This document shows positions 16,248-25,081 of a stretch of DNA of 64,000 bases, in pieces (positions within the stretch are counted from its first letter, which is position 1; every line of letters begins with the position of its first letter). The DNA lies in contig NZ_JACIBY010000004.1 in NCBI RefSeq assembly GCF_014195535.1, positions 471,945 to 535,944 of the forward strand, written 5' to 3'. The position numbers and the translations under genes are program-made. The notes under the pieces are model-generated. The model was given only the letters and a program-made list of their open reading frames with translations, was not told the DNA's origin and did not search any database. The DNA is from Runella defluvii. Lineage in GTDB: Bacteria; Bacteroidota; Bacteroidia; Cytophagales; Spirosomataceae.

Positions 16248-18080
16248 ATGAGAGTATCCGCTTTATTTATATTGTTTCTGGTAAGTAGCCTGCGCCTTGT
16301 TGCGCAGGTGATTACGTTATCGGATACCATTCAAAAATATGCCATCTCGTATCCTTCTTACCTCGAAGATACTCATGCTTCTTTTACGCTTGGACAGGTT
16401 GAAAAAGAAGCATTTGTGAAGTCCAATGACAAAGTCCCCGATTTTCTCGGGAATTTTTCAAAAGCCATTTGGTACCGATTTGATGTAATAAATAAAAGCA
16501 AGACCGACGATTGGTACCTTGAAATCAAGGGAGGGTTTATGCACCATCTGACCGTCTATCAGCAACATGAAACGGGTGCTTTTCAGGCACTAAAGCTAAG
16601 CGGGGATGGCGATTTTCGGTCGAGGCCCGTGTTTTCAAATAACCTCGTTTTCCCGATTCCCGTGGCTTCTGGCGAAAAATTGAAAATCTACGTTCGGGCC
16701 ACCAGTAAAACGCTGATTCGGACCTCCATGAGTTTGAATACAATGCAGAAGTTGTACGAAGACAATATCCGCATTTCTTACGGAGATGGCTTTTTTACGG
16801 CGGTAGCAGTTGCCTTGTTGTTGTACAATTTGTTTGTTTATTTTTCTTTGCGAGAAAAAGTCTATCTCTACTACATTGGGTATATATCCACGGCTATTTT
16901 ACATACCAACTTAGTGGCGGGCCATGTACAATTGTTTTTACCTTGGCTCGATGTGTTGAATACCACGACGATACTTCCCATTGTTTCCTTTTTTAGCATT
17001 TTGTTTACCAACTCATTTTTACAAACCCAAACGTACGCCCCTTTCATTTACAAAATCCGATGGCCGATGATTGCTATCTGCCTGCTACCGCTGGTATTTT
17101 ATGCCGTTGGGAGCTACAAAGTGGCAATCCTGTTGGTTGCTATTTTTGTTTTTACCCTCTTTATCTACTGGCTTGTTGCGGGTATTTGGGTGTATAGAAA
17201 GGGCTTTGCGCCCGCCATTTTCTACATCATTGGATTTGGCGCGTTGGCACTGATGAGTGTGGTTTTTGAATTAAAAATGAAAGGTTGGCTGGAGGAAAGC
17301 TACTGGACGGACTCTTCCCTCTTTATAGGCGCAGCCATAGAGGCGGTTATTCTTTCTTTTGCGCTTGCCGACAAATTCAATTTTTACAAAAAAGAAAAGG
17401 AGCGCTTGCAGGAAGATGCCTATCGCCAAACGACCCGTTTTGCTCGGGAACTGATAAGTATGCAGGAAGCTGAACGCAAACGAATCGCTTCTGAACTGCA
17501 CGATGGACTGGGGCAAAAACTGATTCTGATTAAGAATAAAATACTACGAGCAGCGCAGCCTGGGGCAGCAGCTTCTATTCACCTGTCGGGCGAGGCATTG
17601 TCGCAGAATGTCGCGGAGGCAATACAGGAAGTGAGGGATATTTCATACGGATTGCGACCTTACCAGCTTGATTTGCTGGGGCTTAGTAGTTCTATAAAAA
17701 GCCTGGTTGAAGAGACGCTTGACGCTGCGCAAATAGACTATGAAATTTATTTAGACAATGTGGATCAGCTTTTTGATAACAATGCGCAGATTAACATCTA
17801 CAGAATTATTCAGGAATGTGTCAACAACATTGTGAAACATGCGGCTGCCTCTCAGGTAAGTATTCACATAAAACACCAAAGCGACCAAGTAAAAATCACG
17901 ATTAGTGATGATGGGGTTGGTTTTAATCATCATCTCAATCACGCAGGTTTTGGATTAAAAGGGATGAAAGAACGCTTACAAATTTTAGAAGGAAAAATGA
18001 CCGTGACTACCAAGCAGCCGAAAGGCACGCTGTTTGAATTTGTCATTCCACTGCTAACTGATACTTCTTATGGACAATGA
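16248..18080 (+). CDS. 7TMR-DISM sensor histidine kinase (NarL-type partner)
   Basis: A 610-residue membrane sensor. The order is signal peptide, extracytoplasmic 7TMR-DISMED2 sugar-binding-like domain (about 30-165; AIWYRFDVINKS), seven transmembrane helices (about 175-380), short coiled coil, HisKA_3 with phospho-acceptor His418 in ELHDGLGQK, and an HATPase domain (RIIQECVNNIVKHA, ISDDGVGF, GFGLKGMKERL). Its stop overlaps the start of the response regulator gene by 11 bp. TATATTTG at 16235-16242 ends only 5 bp before the ATG, so a leaderless or very short-leader transcript is possible. The signal sensed is unknown, probably a carbohydrate. Confidence 0.92.
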   Translation: MRVSALFILFLVSSLRLVAQVITLSDTIQKYAISYPSYLEDTHASFTLGQVEKEAFVKSNDKVPDFLGNFSKAIWYRFDVINKSKTDDWYLEIKGGFMHHLTVYQQHETGAFQALKLSGDGDFRSRPVFSNNLVFPIPVASGEKLKIYVRATSKTLIRTSMSLNTMQKLYEDNIRISYGDGFFTAVAVALLLYNLFVYFSLREKVYLYYIGYISTAILHTNLVAGHVQLFLPWLDVLNTTTILPIVSFFSILFTNSFLQTQTYAPFIYKIRWPMIAICLLPLVFYAVGSYKVAILLVAIFVFTLFIYWLVAGIWVYRKGFAPAIFYIIGFGALALMSVVFELKMKGWLEESYWTDSSLFIGAAIEAVILSFALADKFNFYKKEKERLQEDAYRQTTRFARELISMQEAERKRIASELHDGLGQKLILIKNKILRAAQPGAAASIHLSGEALSQNVAEAIQEVRDISYGLRPYQLDLLGLSSSIKSLVEETLDAAQIDYEIYLDNVDQLFDNNAQINIYRIIQECVNNIVKHAAASQVSIHIKHQSDQVKITISDDGVGFNHHLNHAGFGLKGMKERLQILEGKMTVTTKQPKGTLFEFVIPLLTDTSYGQ

Positions 18081-18717
18081 AAAAATCAAAATTCTGATAG
18101 CTGACGATCACCCGATTTTTCTGAAAGGGTTGCAGGAAGTAATCGAAGACAAACCACACTTGGAGGTAGTTTGTAAAGCAGACAATGGCACAGAGGCTAT
18201 TCGTTTGGCACTGATTTATGATATTGACATGGCTATTTTAGATATAGATATGCCTGGGGCTAATGGATTGCAAGTAGCTGAGCAGATTCTGGCCAAGAAA
18301 CCTGGGGTAGCTATTATTTTGCTTACCATGCACAAAGCAAGGGACGGTTTTTTGAAGGCATTGGAAATAGGAGTGTCGGGCTATGTGTTGAAAGAAAACG
18401 CAGTGGTGGACATCATCAATGCCATTGCTGCCGTCAACCGTTATCAGTCGTACATCAGTCCAGAAATGTCGTCTTTTTTGTTGAAACACAAAAACCGAAA
18501 CCGAAACGATGTTTCTTTCCGACTCGAATCACTCACGCCTTCCGAAATGAATATCTTGGAAAAAGTGGCTCAGTATAAGTCCACCAAAGAAATAGCCGAA
18601 GAGTTGTTTATCAGTGAAAAGACAGTTTCCAACCACCGAATGAATATTGCCAAAAAATTGGATCTCAGCGGCAAAAATAGCCTACTTCGCTTTGCCATTG
18701 AGCACATAAGTGCCTAA
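18070..18717 (+). CDS. LuxR/NarL-type response regulator
   Basis: A 215-residue partner of the preceding kinase. Receiver domain: ILIADDHPIFLKGLQEVI, phospho-acceptor Asp in MAILDIDMPGANGL, and IILLTMHKARD. The C-terminal GerE-type HTH reads LTPSEMNILEKVAQYKSTKEIAEELFISEKTVSNHRMNI. The overlap of 11 bp with the kinase gene indicates co-translation. The likely targets include the secreted protein genes just downstream, as these genes lie in the same direction, but a hairpin separates them. Confidence 0.93.
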   Translation: MDNEKIKILIADDHPIFLKGLQEVIEDKPHLEVVCKADNGTEAIRLALIYDIDMAILDIDMPGANGLQVAEQILAKKPGVAIILLTMHKARDGFLKALEIGVSGYVLKENAVVDIINAIAAVNRYQSYISPEMSSFLLKHKNRNRNDVSFRLESLTPSEMNILEKVAQYKSTKEIAEELFISEKTVSNHRMNIAKKLDLSGKNSLLRFAIEHISA

Positions 18718-18750
18718 TTATAAGCATTACTACCTATGAATTTGAGGGGA

Positions 18751-18789
18751 TATGCCCATTGCTGCTGAGTGGCAATGGGCATAATTTTG
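18751..18789 (+). promoter_or_regulatory. Hairpin overlapping a candidate promoter
   Basis: TATGCCCATTGC (18751-18762) pairs perfectly with GCAATGGGCATA (18772-18783), followed by a short T run. It looks like the terminator of the two-component operon. The same bases hold TTG (18759-18761), 20 bp, then TAATTTTG (18782-18789), a good Bacteroidota promoter for the gene at 18807. Confidence 0.6.
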
Positions 18790-18806
18790 TACAAAAAAAA
18801 ATAGGT

Positions 18807-20153
18807 ATGAAATCCAAGAAAACAACCCCCCGAAAGCCCAGTTTATGGCGCGCTTTCTCCCTTTCGTTCAGTGCATTATGTGTACTGTTGATTTGTTTTT
18901 CGTGCGAGAGAAACAATATCAATTCCCAAAACCCAGACACGCCTAGCCCTCCTTTGAGGTTGCCACATGGTCAACCTATCGGTGAAATTGCCACGGCACA
19001 GATAGGTAAAGAGGGTGGCATACTGACCAGCAAAGATGGAACCATAACGATGGAGATCCCCGCTGGTGCTGTCGATGCCGCCACGACTTTTAGCGTACAA
19101 GAAGTTGAAAATGTCCTAAAATCGAGAAGCAAGTCTTTTAGGCTGCTGCCCGAGAATGTGGACTTCAAAAAACCTGTTACCCTCATCTATCATTACGATA
19201 AAATCTCGATGGAGGGCACCAATCCTGATATGTTATTTTTGGCTTACCAAGATAAGGGTGGGAATTTTTATTGGGCCAATAAAACCAAAGGCAACCGCCA
19301 AAATAAAACGTTGACGGTACAAACGTCTCACTTCAGCGATTGGACTTTTTATTCGCAATATGATTTGTACTCAGAAAACAAACTCCTGAACGGCGAAATA
19401 AGCCTTGTGCAGGGAGAGGAAATCGCCATCGAATTGAAAGCAACTCCTCAAGATAACTTTGAAGGGGAATACAGTCAGATACAGCTTCCAGAGGTAAATT
19501 ATGGCAACGTAATCAAGAAAACAGTCTGGGATTATAGTCCCAAAATAGGCAAATTGATTGTTAATGCAGGGGAGGGCTCTATTGTTTATGAGGCTCCCGC
19601 AAAAGTAGATAAGGTGGAACGGGTTTATATCAACGTCACTATCAATGGCAATCTTGGGAAAGATAACCTCGGAAATGTCGTGCAGCAAATGCAGATAAGA
19701 CAGCCCGTGGTTATTAATCCAGAGGGGTATTTTATAATAAGTGAAAACGGGAGTGAAATGTCAGCGCTTGATTTTTCGGGCGAATTTATACAGCTAGTTG
19801 GCTCTCAGCTTGTCGCTCACTTTCCTAATGGTTATATTCTTTCTTTATATACCTATGACGGAAGCGTGGGAGGGTTTAAATACAATCTTCACGGTACGCC
19901 AGGGGCTGCGGTCATTGAGTTGACACAAAGTGAGGGAAAAGGTGGCATGATAGTAATGCGCCCCAAAGACTGTAGCGGTAAAGACCCAGAACTCTATTTT
20001 TCACCTGGAGCTCTAAACATGAAAGCGGTTCCGAACAGAAAAGGAGAGTATTTTGAGGGGGAGTTTACGGTCACACTGTTTAGTTTTGGGTATTGCCAAA
20101 AACCTTCAAGTAAAAATCTTTCTGGCAAATTTAGATTTAAAAATACCATTTAA
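18807..20153 (+). CDS. Exported lipoprotein with ZU5-like domain
   Basis: A 448-residue protein. The ATG at 18807 opens a basic N-terminus, a hydrophobic helix (AFSLSFSALCVLLICFSC) and a lipobox Cys. Residues about 65-170 (GKEGGILTSKDGTITMEIP, AGAVDAATTFSVQEVE, ENVDFKKPVTLIYHYD) resemble ZU5-type domains found in bacterial surface lipoproteins. The remainder is beta-rich and unrecognised (TVQTSHFSDWTFYSQYDLYSENKLL). It is 10 bp from the S41 peptidase gene, so they are co-transcribed. Function unknown; a surface-binding or peptidase-accessory role is possible. Confidence 0.75.
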   Translation: MKSKKTTPRKPSLWRAFSLSFSALCVLLICFSCERNNINSQNPDTPSPPLRLPHGQPIGEIATAQIGKEGGILTSKDGTITMEIPAGAVDAATTFSVQEVENVLKSRSKSFRLLPENVDFKKPVTLIYHYDKISMEGTNPDMLFLAYQDKGGNFYWANKTKGNRQNKTLTVQTSHFSDWTFYSQYDLYSENKLLNGEISLVQGEEIAIELKATPQDNFEGEYSQIQLPEVNYGNVIKKTVWDYSPKIGKLIVNAGEGSIVYEAPAKVDKVERVYINVTINGNLGKDNLGNVVQQMQIRQPVVINPEGYFIISENGSEMSALDFSGEFIQLVGSQLVAHFPNGYILSLYTYDGSVGGFKYNLHGTPGAAVIELTQSEGKGGMIVMRPKDCSGKDPELYFSPGALNMKAVPNRKGEYFEGEFTVTLFSFGYCQKPSSKNLSGKFRFKNTI

Positions 20154-20162
20154 TCAGCTGGT

Positions 20163-21173
20163 ATGCGAAGCAAATATAACTGCTTGACGACGGTAGTATT
20201 GCTGATTGTCCTTGCCTACCAAGGAAAAGCCCAGATGCCTGACTCAGTCCAAACGTACCTTGATACCTGCCTGATTGTATTGAAAAACAACGCCTTGTAT
20301 GCCAATCGTGTCAATTGGAAGGAAAAAGAAGCAGAAGTACGAGAAAAAGCCAAAACAAAGGCAGAAACCTTTGAAGCGCTGAAAGTAGTTTTTACATCAC
20401 TCGGTGACATGCACGCGGCTTTCTACCATGAGGATAACTCGTTTAGGCTAGATAATACAGCACTGGTTGAAAGGTATTCGGATTCGCTCAAAGCAGCATG
20501 GAAGCGCGGCCCGCAGATTGCCCCCCGAATGATTGATGGGTTTGCCTATTTTGTAGTACCCTATATGGGGGCAAAAGGACAAAAACAGATTGACTGGTAC
20601 GCCAACTGGCTGTATAATGAAGTGGTCAAACTTCACAAACAACACCCCAAAGGATGGATAATAGACCTACGTCTGAATAGCGGCGGGAATATTCGACCTA
20701 TGTTGGCAGGCTTGGCTCCGTTTTTTAGCGAGGGGGGCGTCAGTTATTATATCGGCCAAAATGGGGAAGCGAGTGACGAAGCATCATTTAAAAATGGTGA
20801 TTTTGTGATAGATGGTCAAGTGCAGGCGACTATAAACGACAAAATTGCCCAATTTCCAGCTGCCAAAGTAGCCGTGTTGATAGGGCCAGGCACTGCCAGT
20901 TCTGGTGAGATAACTGCTGCCGTTTTCAGCAAACGCAGCAACACCGTACTCATTGGAGCACCTACAGCGGGCTTAGCGAATGCCACCAATGGATTTGTTT
21001 TTAATGATAACAAGACCTATTTCCTTTTTTCTACCGCCCGTATTGCAGATGCGTCGAAGGTTTGTTTCCCAGAGACCATCCAACCCAATATACCCATCCA
21101 TGGTCAAGAGTCTTTTCAGGAATTGATGCAGGATGAAATAGTTAAAGCAGCCATCAATTGGTTGAGACACTGA
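20163..21173 (+). CDS. S41 family peptidase
   Basis: A 336-residue exported protein (signal peptide ending LAYQGKAQ). The tail-specific protease core is visible: WIIDLRLNSGGNIRPMLAGLAP, then VAVLIGPGTASSGEITAAVFSK with the nucleophile at Ser246/Ser247, and TVLIGAPTAGLANATNGF. The CtpA-type general-base Lys expected in a GKG.VQ motif is absent, which fits the IRBP/tricorn-like subgroup or a changed active site. There is no PDZ domain. It lies between two lipoprotein genes in one operon. Confidence 0.85.
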   Translation: MRSKYNCLTTVVLLIVLAYQGKAQMPDSVQTYLDTCLIVLKNNALYANRVNWKEKEAEVREKAKTKAETFEALKVVFTSLGDMHAAFYHEDNSFRLDNTALVERYSDSLKAAWKRGPQIAPRMIDGFAYFVVPYMGAKGQKQIDWYANWLYNEVVKLHKQHPKGWIIDLRLNSGGNIRPMLAGLAPFFSEGGVSYYIGQNGEASDEASFKNGDFVIDGQVQATINDKIAQFPAAKVAVLIGPGTASSGEITAAVFSKRSNTVLIGAPTAGLANATNGFVFNDNKTYFLFSTARIADASKVCFPETIQPNIPIHGQESFQELMQDEIVKAAINWLRH

Positions 21174-21219
21174 ATAATCGCTCAACCGTATTTACAAAAT
21201 TTTAAAACATTAATGTACG

Positions 21220-22050
21220 ATGACAACGTCAAGATTAACAGCATTCTTTTTTTTATTAGCAGGTTTATTGGTAATGTCCTGCGAGGTTACCCCCATGAAT
21301 CCCAACAATGCACAACCTTACACCATTAGCGGTACGGTGAAGGATGCCGCTGGCAACCCACTAAGAGGAGCGAGGATTAGAGTCGAAAACCCAAACGGAA
21401 ACAATATACATTATACAGCCACTACCAACGAGGCGGGCAAGTATAGTGTGACAGTGAGCGCTATTGGAGGGTACAAGATATACGCTTGGAAAGAATCAGT
21501 GTTTGAAGACCAACTCTACCAAATCAGGTTAGGGATGGAAAAAGAAAGCGATTACGACGCGTTTAATGTGCCAGCAAGCGGTACAACGAAAGATTTTGTT
21601 TGGAAATTGAGCGGACGAATTCCTGACAGGGTCGCAAGCAAAGAAAACGGTACAGGATATTTTGGTGGTACCATAAAATTCATCAATTACAATGCCTTTA
21701 CCGACGAGATGCCCGCAGGAACTGAAGTTTCGGTCTTATTTACCCCCGTCGCAGAAGCTAAATACCTTGACGGAACATCGGCTGTTGGTAAAACGATTGA
21801 ACGCAAATTTACGATTGCTTCAGGGGTTGGTCAGGCGTATTATCTAAATGATATTCCCGCCACAAAATATAAAATCACGGTTTCAAGCCTTAAAAACGGG
21901 GTAAAAAAAGCAGTACACGTCGCGAGTGGTAGTTCGGATGAGTTTTTGGCCAATGCAGAGTATTACTTTAAGCCTGAAGGTGGGTCGGGTTCTTATGAAA
22001 ACGGCTTAATCTCCCCCAATGAATATTATTATTACCTGATGAGTAAATAA
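21220..22050 (+). CDS. Lipoprotein with carboxypeptidase-regulatory-like domain
   Basis: A 276-residue lipoprotein (lipobox LLVMSC). Residues about 35-100 form a CarboxypepD_reg-type beta sandwich: YTISGTVKDAAGNPLRGARIRV, then TTNEAGKYSVTVSAIGGYKIYAW. The C-terminal part is beta-rich and unrecognised. It closes the group of exported proteins that follows the kinase/regulator pair and is terminated by a hairpin at 22077. Such proteins are usually surface or periplasmic binding modules. Confidence 0.72.
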   Translation: MTTSRLTAFFFLLAGLLVMSCEVTPMNPNNAQPYTISGTVKDAAGNPLRGARIRVENPNGNNIHYTATTNEAGKYSVTVSAIGGYKIYAWKESVFEDQLYQIRLGMEKESDYDAFNVPASGTTKDFVWKLSGRIPDRVASKENGTGYFGGTIKFINYNAFTDEMPAGTEVSVLFTPVAEAKYLDGTSAVGKTIERKFTIASGVGQAYYLNDIPATKYKITVSSLKNGVKKAVHVASGSSDEFLANAEYYFKPEGGSGSYENGLISPNEYYYYLMSK

Positions 22051-22076
22051 TGCTTCTTGAAGATAGGGAAAGTAGG

Positions 22077-22109
22077 AATAGAACCTTCTGAAAAGGGGGT
22101 TCTATTTTT
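22077..22109 (+). terminator. Rho-independent terminator
   Basis: AATAGAACC, loop containing a CCTT/AAGG minor stem, GGTTCTATT, then T run. It ends the 18.8-22.0 kb operon. Confidence 0.88.
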
Positions 22110-22255
22110 ATTGAAAAGATATGAAGATGAATAGTCTAAGAGGGTAAAAAATGAAATTAAAACATGAAAATTTAATTAAAATGTGTTTATTTTGGAATAC
22201 AAATGTCGAAAAACTGAGTTATTTTTATATCCAAAATAGCTGATGCTACACAGAA

Positions 22256-23344
22256 ATGGAAGCAAACATCATCAATATCGGACTGTGCTTGTGGGCGAGC
22301 GTGCTTTGCTTTCGCTTTAAAAAAGAAAGCTACCCTTACTATTTAGGGGCTATTTTTGTGATTTTAGGCATTCACCAAGCGTTTTCGTTGCTCCCAATCG
22401 GTATGATGAAAGGCTTCATGCGCTGGATTCCCGAAACGTTGTTATTATTGATTCCCGTAGCCCTTGTACAGTCGGTTCGGACTGCTTTGGGGCACACAGA
22501 GGCGTTTTCGGCCAAGTGGCTGCTGGTGCCAGCGGGTTTGTATGTGAAGGCATTTTCTTACATGTATGCTGCTGGAATGGTTCAACATGATAATTTTTAC
22601 CAAAGCACGTTTTTCTTTACGGCACTCGGAGGCGCTTTCCTGTTTAATGTCGGTACGGCCATATACCTTGAAACTTTGGTATTTAAACATTACGAAATAG
22701 CTACCAAAGATAAACTTTTCTATAGTATTCAGGGATTGATAGGTGGTATATTGACATGTATTTTAATGATGGGAGTTGAGGTATTTTTCGTTGTACCCCA
22801 ATATGTCTCTTTAACGGTAGTAGGTTTGATCAGCGCACTGACTATTTTGGCCGTGACAATGGAATGGTTTCAAGCGGGTGTTCCTGCCGTTTCGCTTCCT
22901 ATTAAAGTCAAAGACGAGCGTTTACAAGCCGTTCGCATCGCAAGTGCGACCAATACCCTTAGTCCGAAAAAAGAATTAGCGCCAGAGTTGCGAGAAGAAT
23001 ACGTACAACGCGTAAAAGAAGCCCTTGAAACCAAAGAATTATATCTAAATGTTAAGTTGTCCCTTAGCGAGTTTGCCAAAGAAATTGGCATGAATCCGCA
23101 CCACTTATCCTACATCATTAACCGCGAATGGGAGCTTAATTTTAATGAACTTCTCAATGTATATCGCATCAACCGTGCCAAGCAGTTGTTGCTGGAACCT
23201 GGCAACGAAACAGCCACTATGTTTGCCATTGCGATTGACTCAGGCTTTAATTCGGAGTCGTCGTTCTACACAGTTTTCAAAAGAAACACGGGTCTTTCTC
23301 CCAAAAAATTCAAAGATTCCATAAAATCTACTTCAGAATTATAA
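22256..23344 (+). CDS. AraC family regulator with membrane-embedded N-terminus
   Basis: A 362-residue protein. The N-terminal about 210 residues contain several transmembrane helices (IINIGLCLWASVLCFRF, YYLGAIFVILGIHQAFSLL, ILTCILMMGVEVFFVV). The C-terminal HTH_18 domain includes KLSLSEFAKEIGMNPHHLSY and AIAIDSGFNSESSFYTVFKR, NTGLSPKKFK. This architecture is common in Bacteroidota and implies direct coupling of a membrane signal to DNA binding. It is preceded by a 205-bp AT-rich leader. Targets are unknown. Confidence 0.88.
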   Translation: MEANIINIGLCLWASVLCFRFKKESYPYYLGAIFVILGIHQAFSLLPIGMMKGFMRWIPETLLLLIPVALVQSVRTALGHTEAFSAKWLLVPAGLYVKAFSYMYAAGMVQHDNFYQSTFFFTALGGAFLFNVGTAIYLETLVFKHYEIATKDKLFYSIQGLIGGILTCILMMGVEVFFVVPQYVSLTVVGLISALTILAVTMEWFQAGVPAVSLPIKVKDERLQAVRIASATNTLSPKKELAPELREEYVQRVKEALETKELYLNVKLSLSEFAKEIGMNPHHLSYIINREWELNFNELLNVYRINRAKQLLLEPGNETATMFAIAIDSGFNSESSFYTVFKRNTGLSPKKFKDSIKSTSEL

Positions 23345-23463
23345 TTTTAGAGTGTTTGTTGCGCATTTGTATGTTCATTTGTACTACATGCTTTACCCGA
23401 ACTTTGGTCGAAAATTTATGCCCTAAAGCACATTTGTTTCACACGCCATAAGTATGTACTAAA

Positions 23464-24447
23464 ATGAAAATCAATTTTAATATCCAACCATCTGAAAAAT
23501 GGCTGGATGATCTTGCGAGGCAGTTAGGTACAACTCCCGAAACTGCGACAACATTTACAATGCGTTATGAAGACTCTTTTTTGAGGGTCAACACGGTGCC
23601 TTATAACAAAAACTTCATTCCATTTGTTGGAAAATTGGTGACTCAGCAACCATTGGGTTTTTGTAAGGAGAATTTTGGGACAAATGAGTATTGGACGCTC
23701 CAATTAATCAAGTCGTCTCGAAAACACAAGTTGGAATTAAGAAACGACTCAGGAGATGTAAGATTATTTGAATCATATACCTCTGGCGTGTTTTTTAGTT
23801 CAAGTATGATAGTCGATTTGGAGTTAGAAGCTAACCAAGAAACTACTGTACTGTCGGTAAACTTACACAGAGATTGGCTGTGCGAGCAACTAGGCATTAA
23901 CGAGTCGGGTGACCCTGATGAAGTTAAGTTACGGGAGTTATTGATGTCAGAATCGGCGAGTTTTTTGTGCATCAGTACTTACCCCGACTGGATTGACGAT
24001 TTGGTTGAACACGTAGAGGCATTCAACTGGAAATTGATGTTGCAGGCAAAGTGTTTGCAGTTAATTGCGGATTTAAGCTCGCAGTTGAAAGGAAAAAAGT
24101 CGGTTGCCTGCCAGTTGAATGGGCAGGATTTACAGAAAATTGAGGCTATTGAAGCCCAATTTTTTGGAATAAACATGATTTTGCCGTCCATTGATTTCTT
24201 GGCAAAAGAGGCGGGTATGAGTGTCTCAAAATTCAAGAAATGTTTCAAAGTTCGTTTTGGTACTTCCCCGTATGAGTACTACTTGAACCTGAAACTAGAC
24301 GAAGCAAAAAATCAATTGTTGGAAAAAAAGTGGACAATTTCAGAAATAGCGTCGCAGTTGGGCTATACCAGTACGGCCAATTTTGACAAGGCTTTCAAAA
24401 AAAGGTTTATGGTCAACCCGTCAACGATGTTACGAAACGCAAGCTAA
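23464..24447 (+). CDS. AraC family transcriptional regulator
   Basis: A 327-residue soluble regulator. The last about 90 residues form an AraC HTH pair: SIDFLAKEAGMSVSKFKKCF, KVRFGTSPYEYYLNLKLDEA, then WTISEIASQLGYTSTANFDK, AFKKRF. The N-terminal 230 residues have no clear cupin signature but look like the PchR/siderophore-type sensor half (the body contains VLSVNLHRDWL). In other bacteria such regulators control iron or metabolite uptake. No adjacent receptor gene is present. Confidence 0.85.
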   Translation: MKINFNIQPSEKWLDDLARQLGTTPETATTFTMRYEDSFLRVNTVPYNKNFIPFVGKLVTQQPLGFCKENFGTNEYWTLQLIKSSRKHKLELRNDSGDVRLFESYTSGVFFSSSMIVDLELEANQETTVLSVNLHRDWLCEQLGINESGDPDEVKLRELLMSESASFLCISTYPDWIDDLVEHVEAFNWKLMLQAKCLQLIADLSSQLKGKKSVACQLNGQDLQKIEAIEAQFFGINMILPSIDFLAKEAGMSVSKFKKCFKVRFGTSPYEYYLNLKLDEAKNQLLEKKWTISEIASQLGYTSTANFDKAFKKRFMVNPSTMLRNAS

Positions 24448-24516
24448 CCTATATTTCATAATCAACCCATTTTCAAAAGTTAATTAAACACACCCATTCT
24501 CAATTTTTATATCATC

Positions 24517-24972
24517 ATGACAATGAACTTTATGCCAGTAAGGCGCTACAACGAGCTTGAGGCCGACGAACAAGGTCTTAGGAGACTAACAGGGCTTAAA
24601 AACGAAGAGTTTTTGGCTTTGTACTATGCTTTTCGCGAAGAATGGCAATTGTATTTCTACTTTTTCACATTTACGGGGCAGCAGCGCCAAAGAAAGCAAA
24701 TTTCTGTCCGTAAAAACAGTATTTTCAGTGATTCGAGAGATGCACTTTTGTTCGTGTTGACGTACCTCAAAGGAGGTGTTTTGCAAGAGGAATTGGCCGA
24801 AACCTTTGGGATGGACCAACCAAAAGTGAGCCGATATTTGACAATTACGCAAAAATTATTGTTGCAAGTGATTTTCAAAAACCCGAACATTATTCCTAAA
24901 TGGAAGCAAAAGAAACTAAGAGATGCTATATTTTCACGCACAAGTACCTACGAAGAAGGAATGGAAGAGTAG
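24517..24972 (+). CDS. Orphan HTH_Tnp_4-like protein (transposase N-terminal half)
   Basis: A 151-residue protein resembling the DNA-binding half of IS5-type transposases: GLKNEEFLALYYAFREEW, DSRDALLFVLTYLKGGVLQE, ELAETFGMDQPKVSRYL. No DDE catalytic domain follows; only a 25-bp gap and a terminator separate it from sdaA, and no terminal inverted repeats were noticed. It is either a truncated IS remnant or a domesticated DNA-binding protein. It ends at its own stop with a dedicated terminator, which favours an expressed gene. Confidence 0.6.
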   Translation: MTMNFMPVRRYNELEADEQGLRRLTGLKNEEFLALYYAFREEWQLYFYFFTFTGQQRQRKQISVRKNSIFSDSRDALLFVLTYLKGGVLQEELAETFGMDQPKVSRYLTITQKLLLQVIFKNPNIIPKWKQKKLRDAIFSRTSTYEEGMEE

Positions 24973-24996
24973 AAAAATAGGGCATCTAATACTTTA

Positions 24997-25035
24997 AAAC
25001 GCGAACGAATCTAGCTGATTTGTTCGCGTTTTTTC
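24997..25035 (+). terminator. Rho-independent terminator upstream of sdaA
   Basis: AAAACGCGAAC (24997-25007) pairs with GTTCGCGTTTT (25022-25032), with an inner AAT/ATT pairing and a T tract. A TATTTTTG box at 25039-25046 directly behind it could serve sdaA. Confidence 0.88.
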
Positions 25036-25081
25036 TTGTATTTTTGGCAACAATCTCGCACTTCATTTTACAAACTACTAT

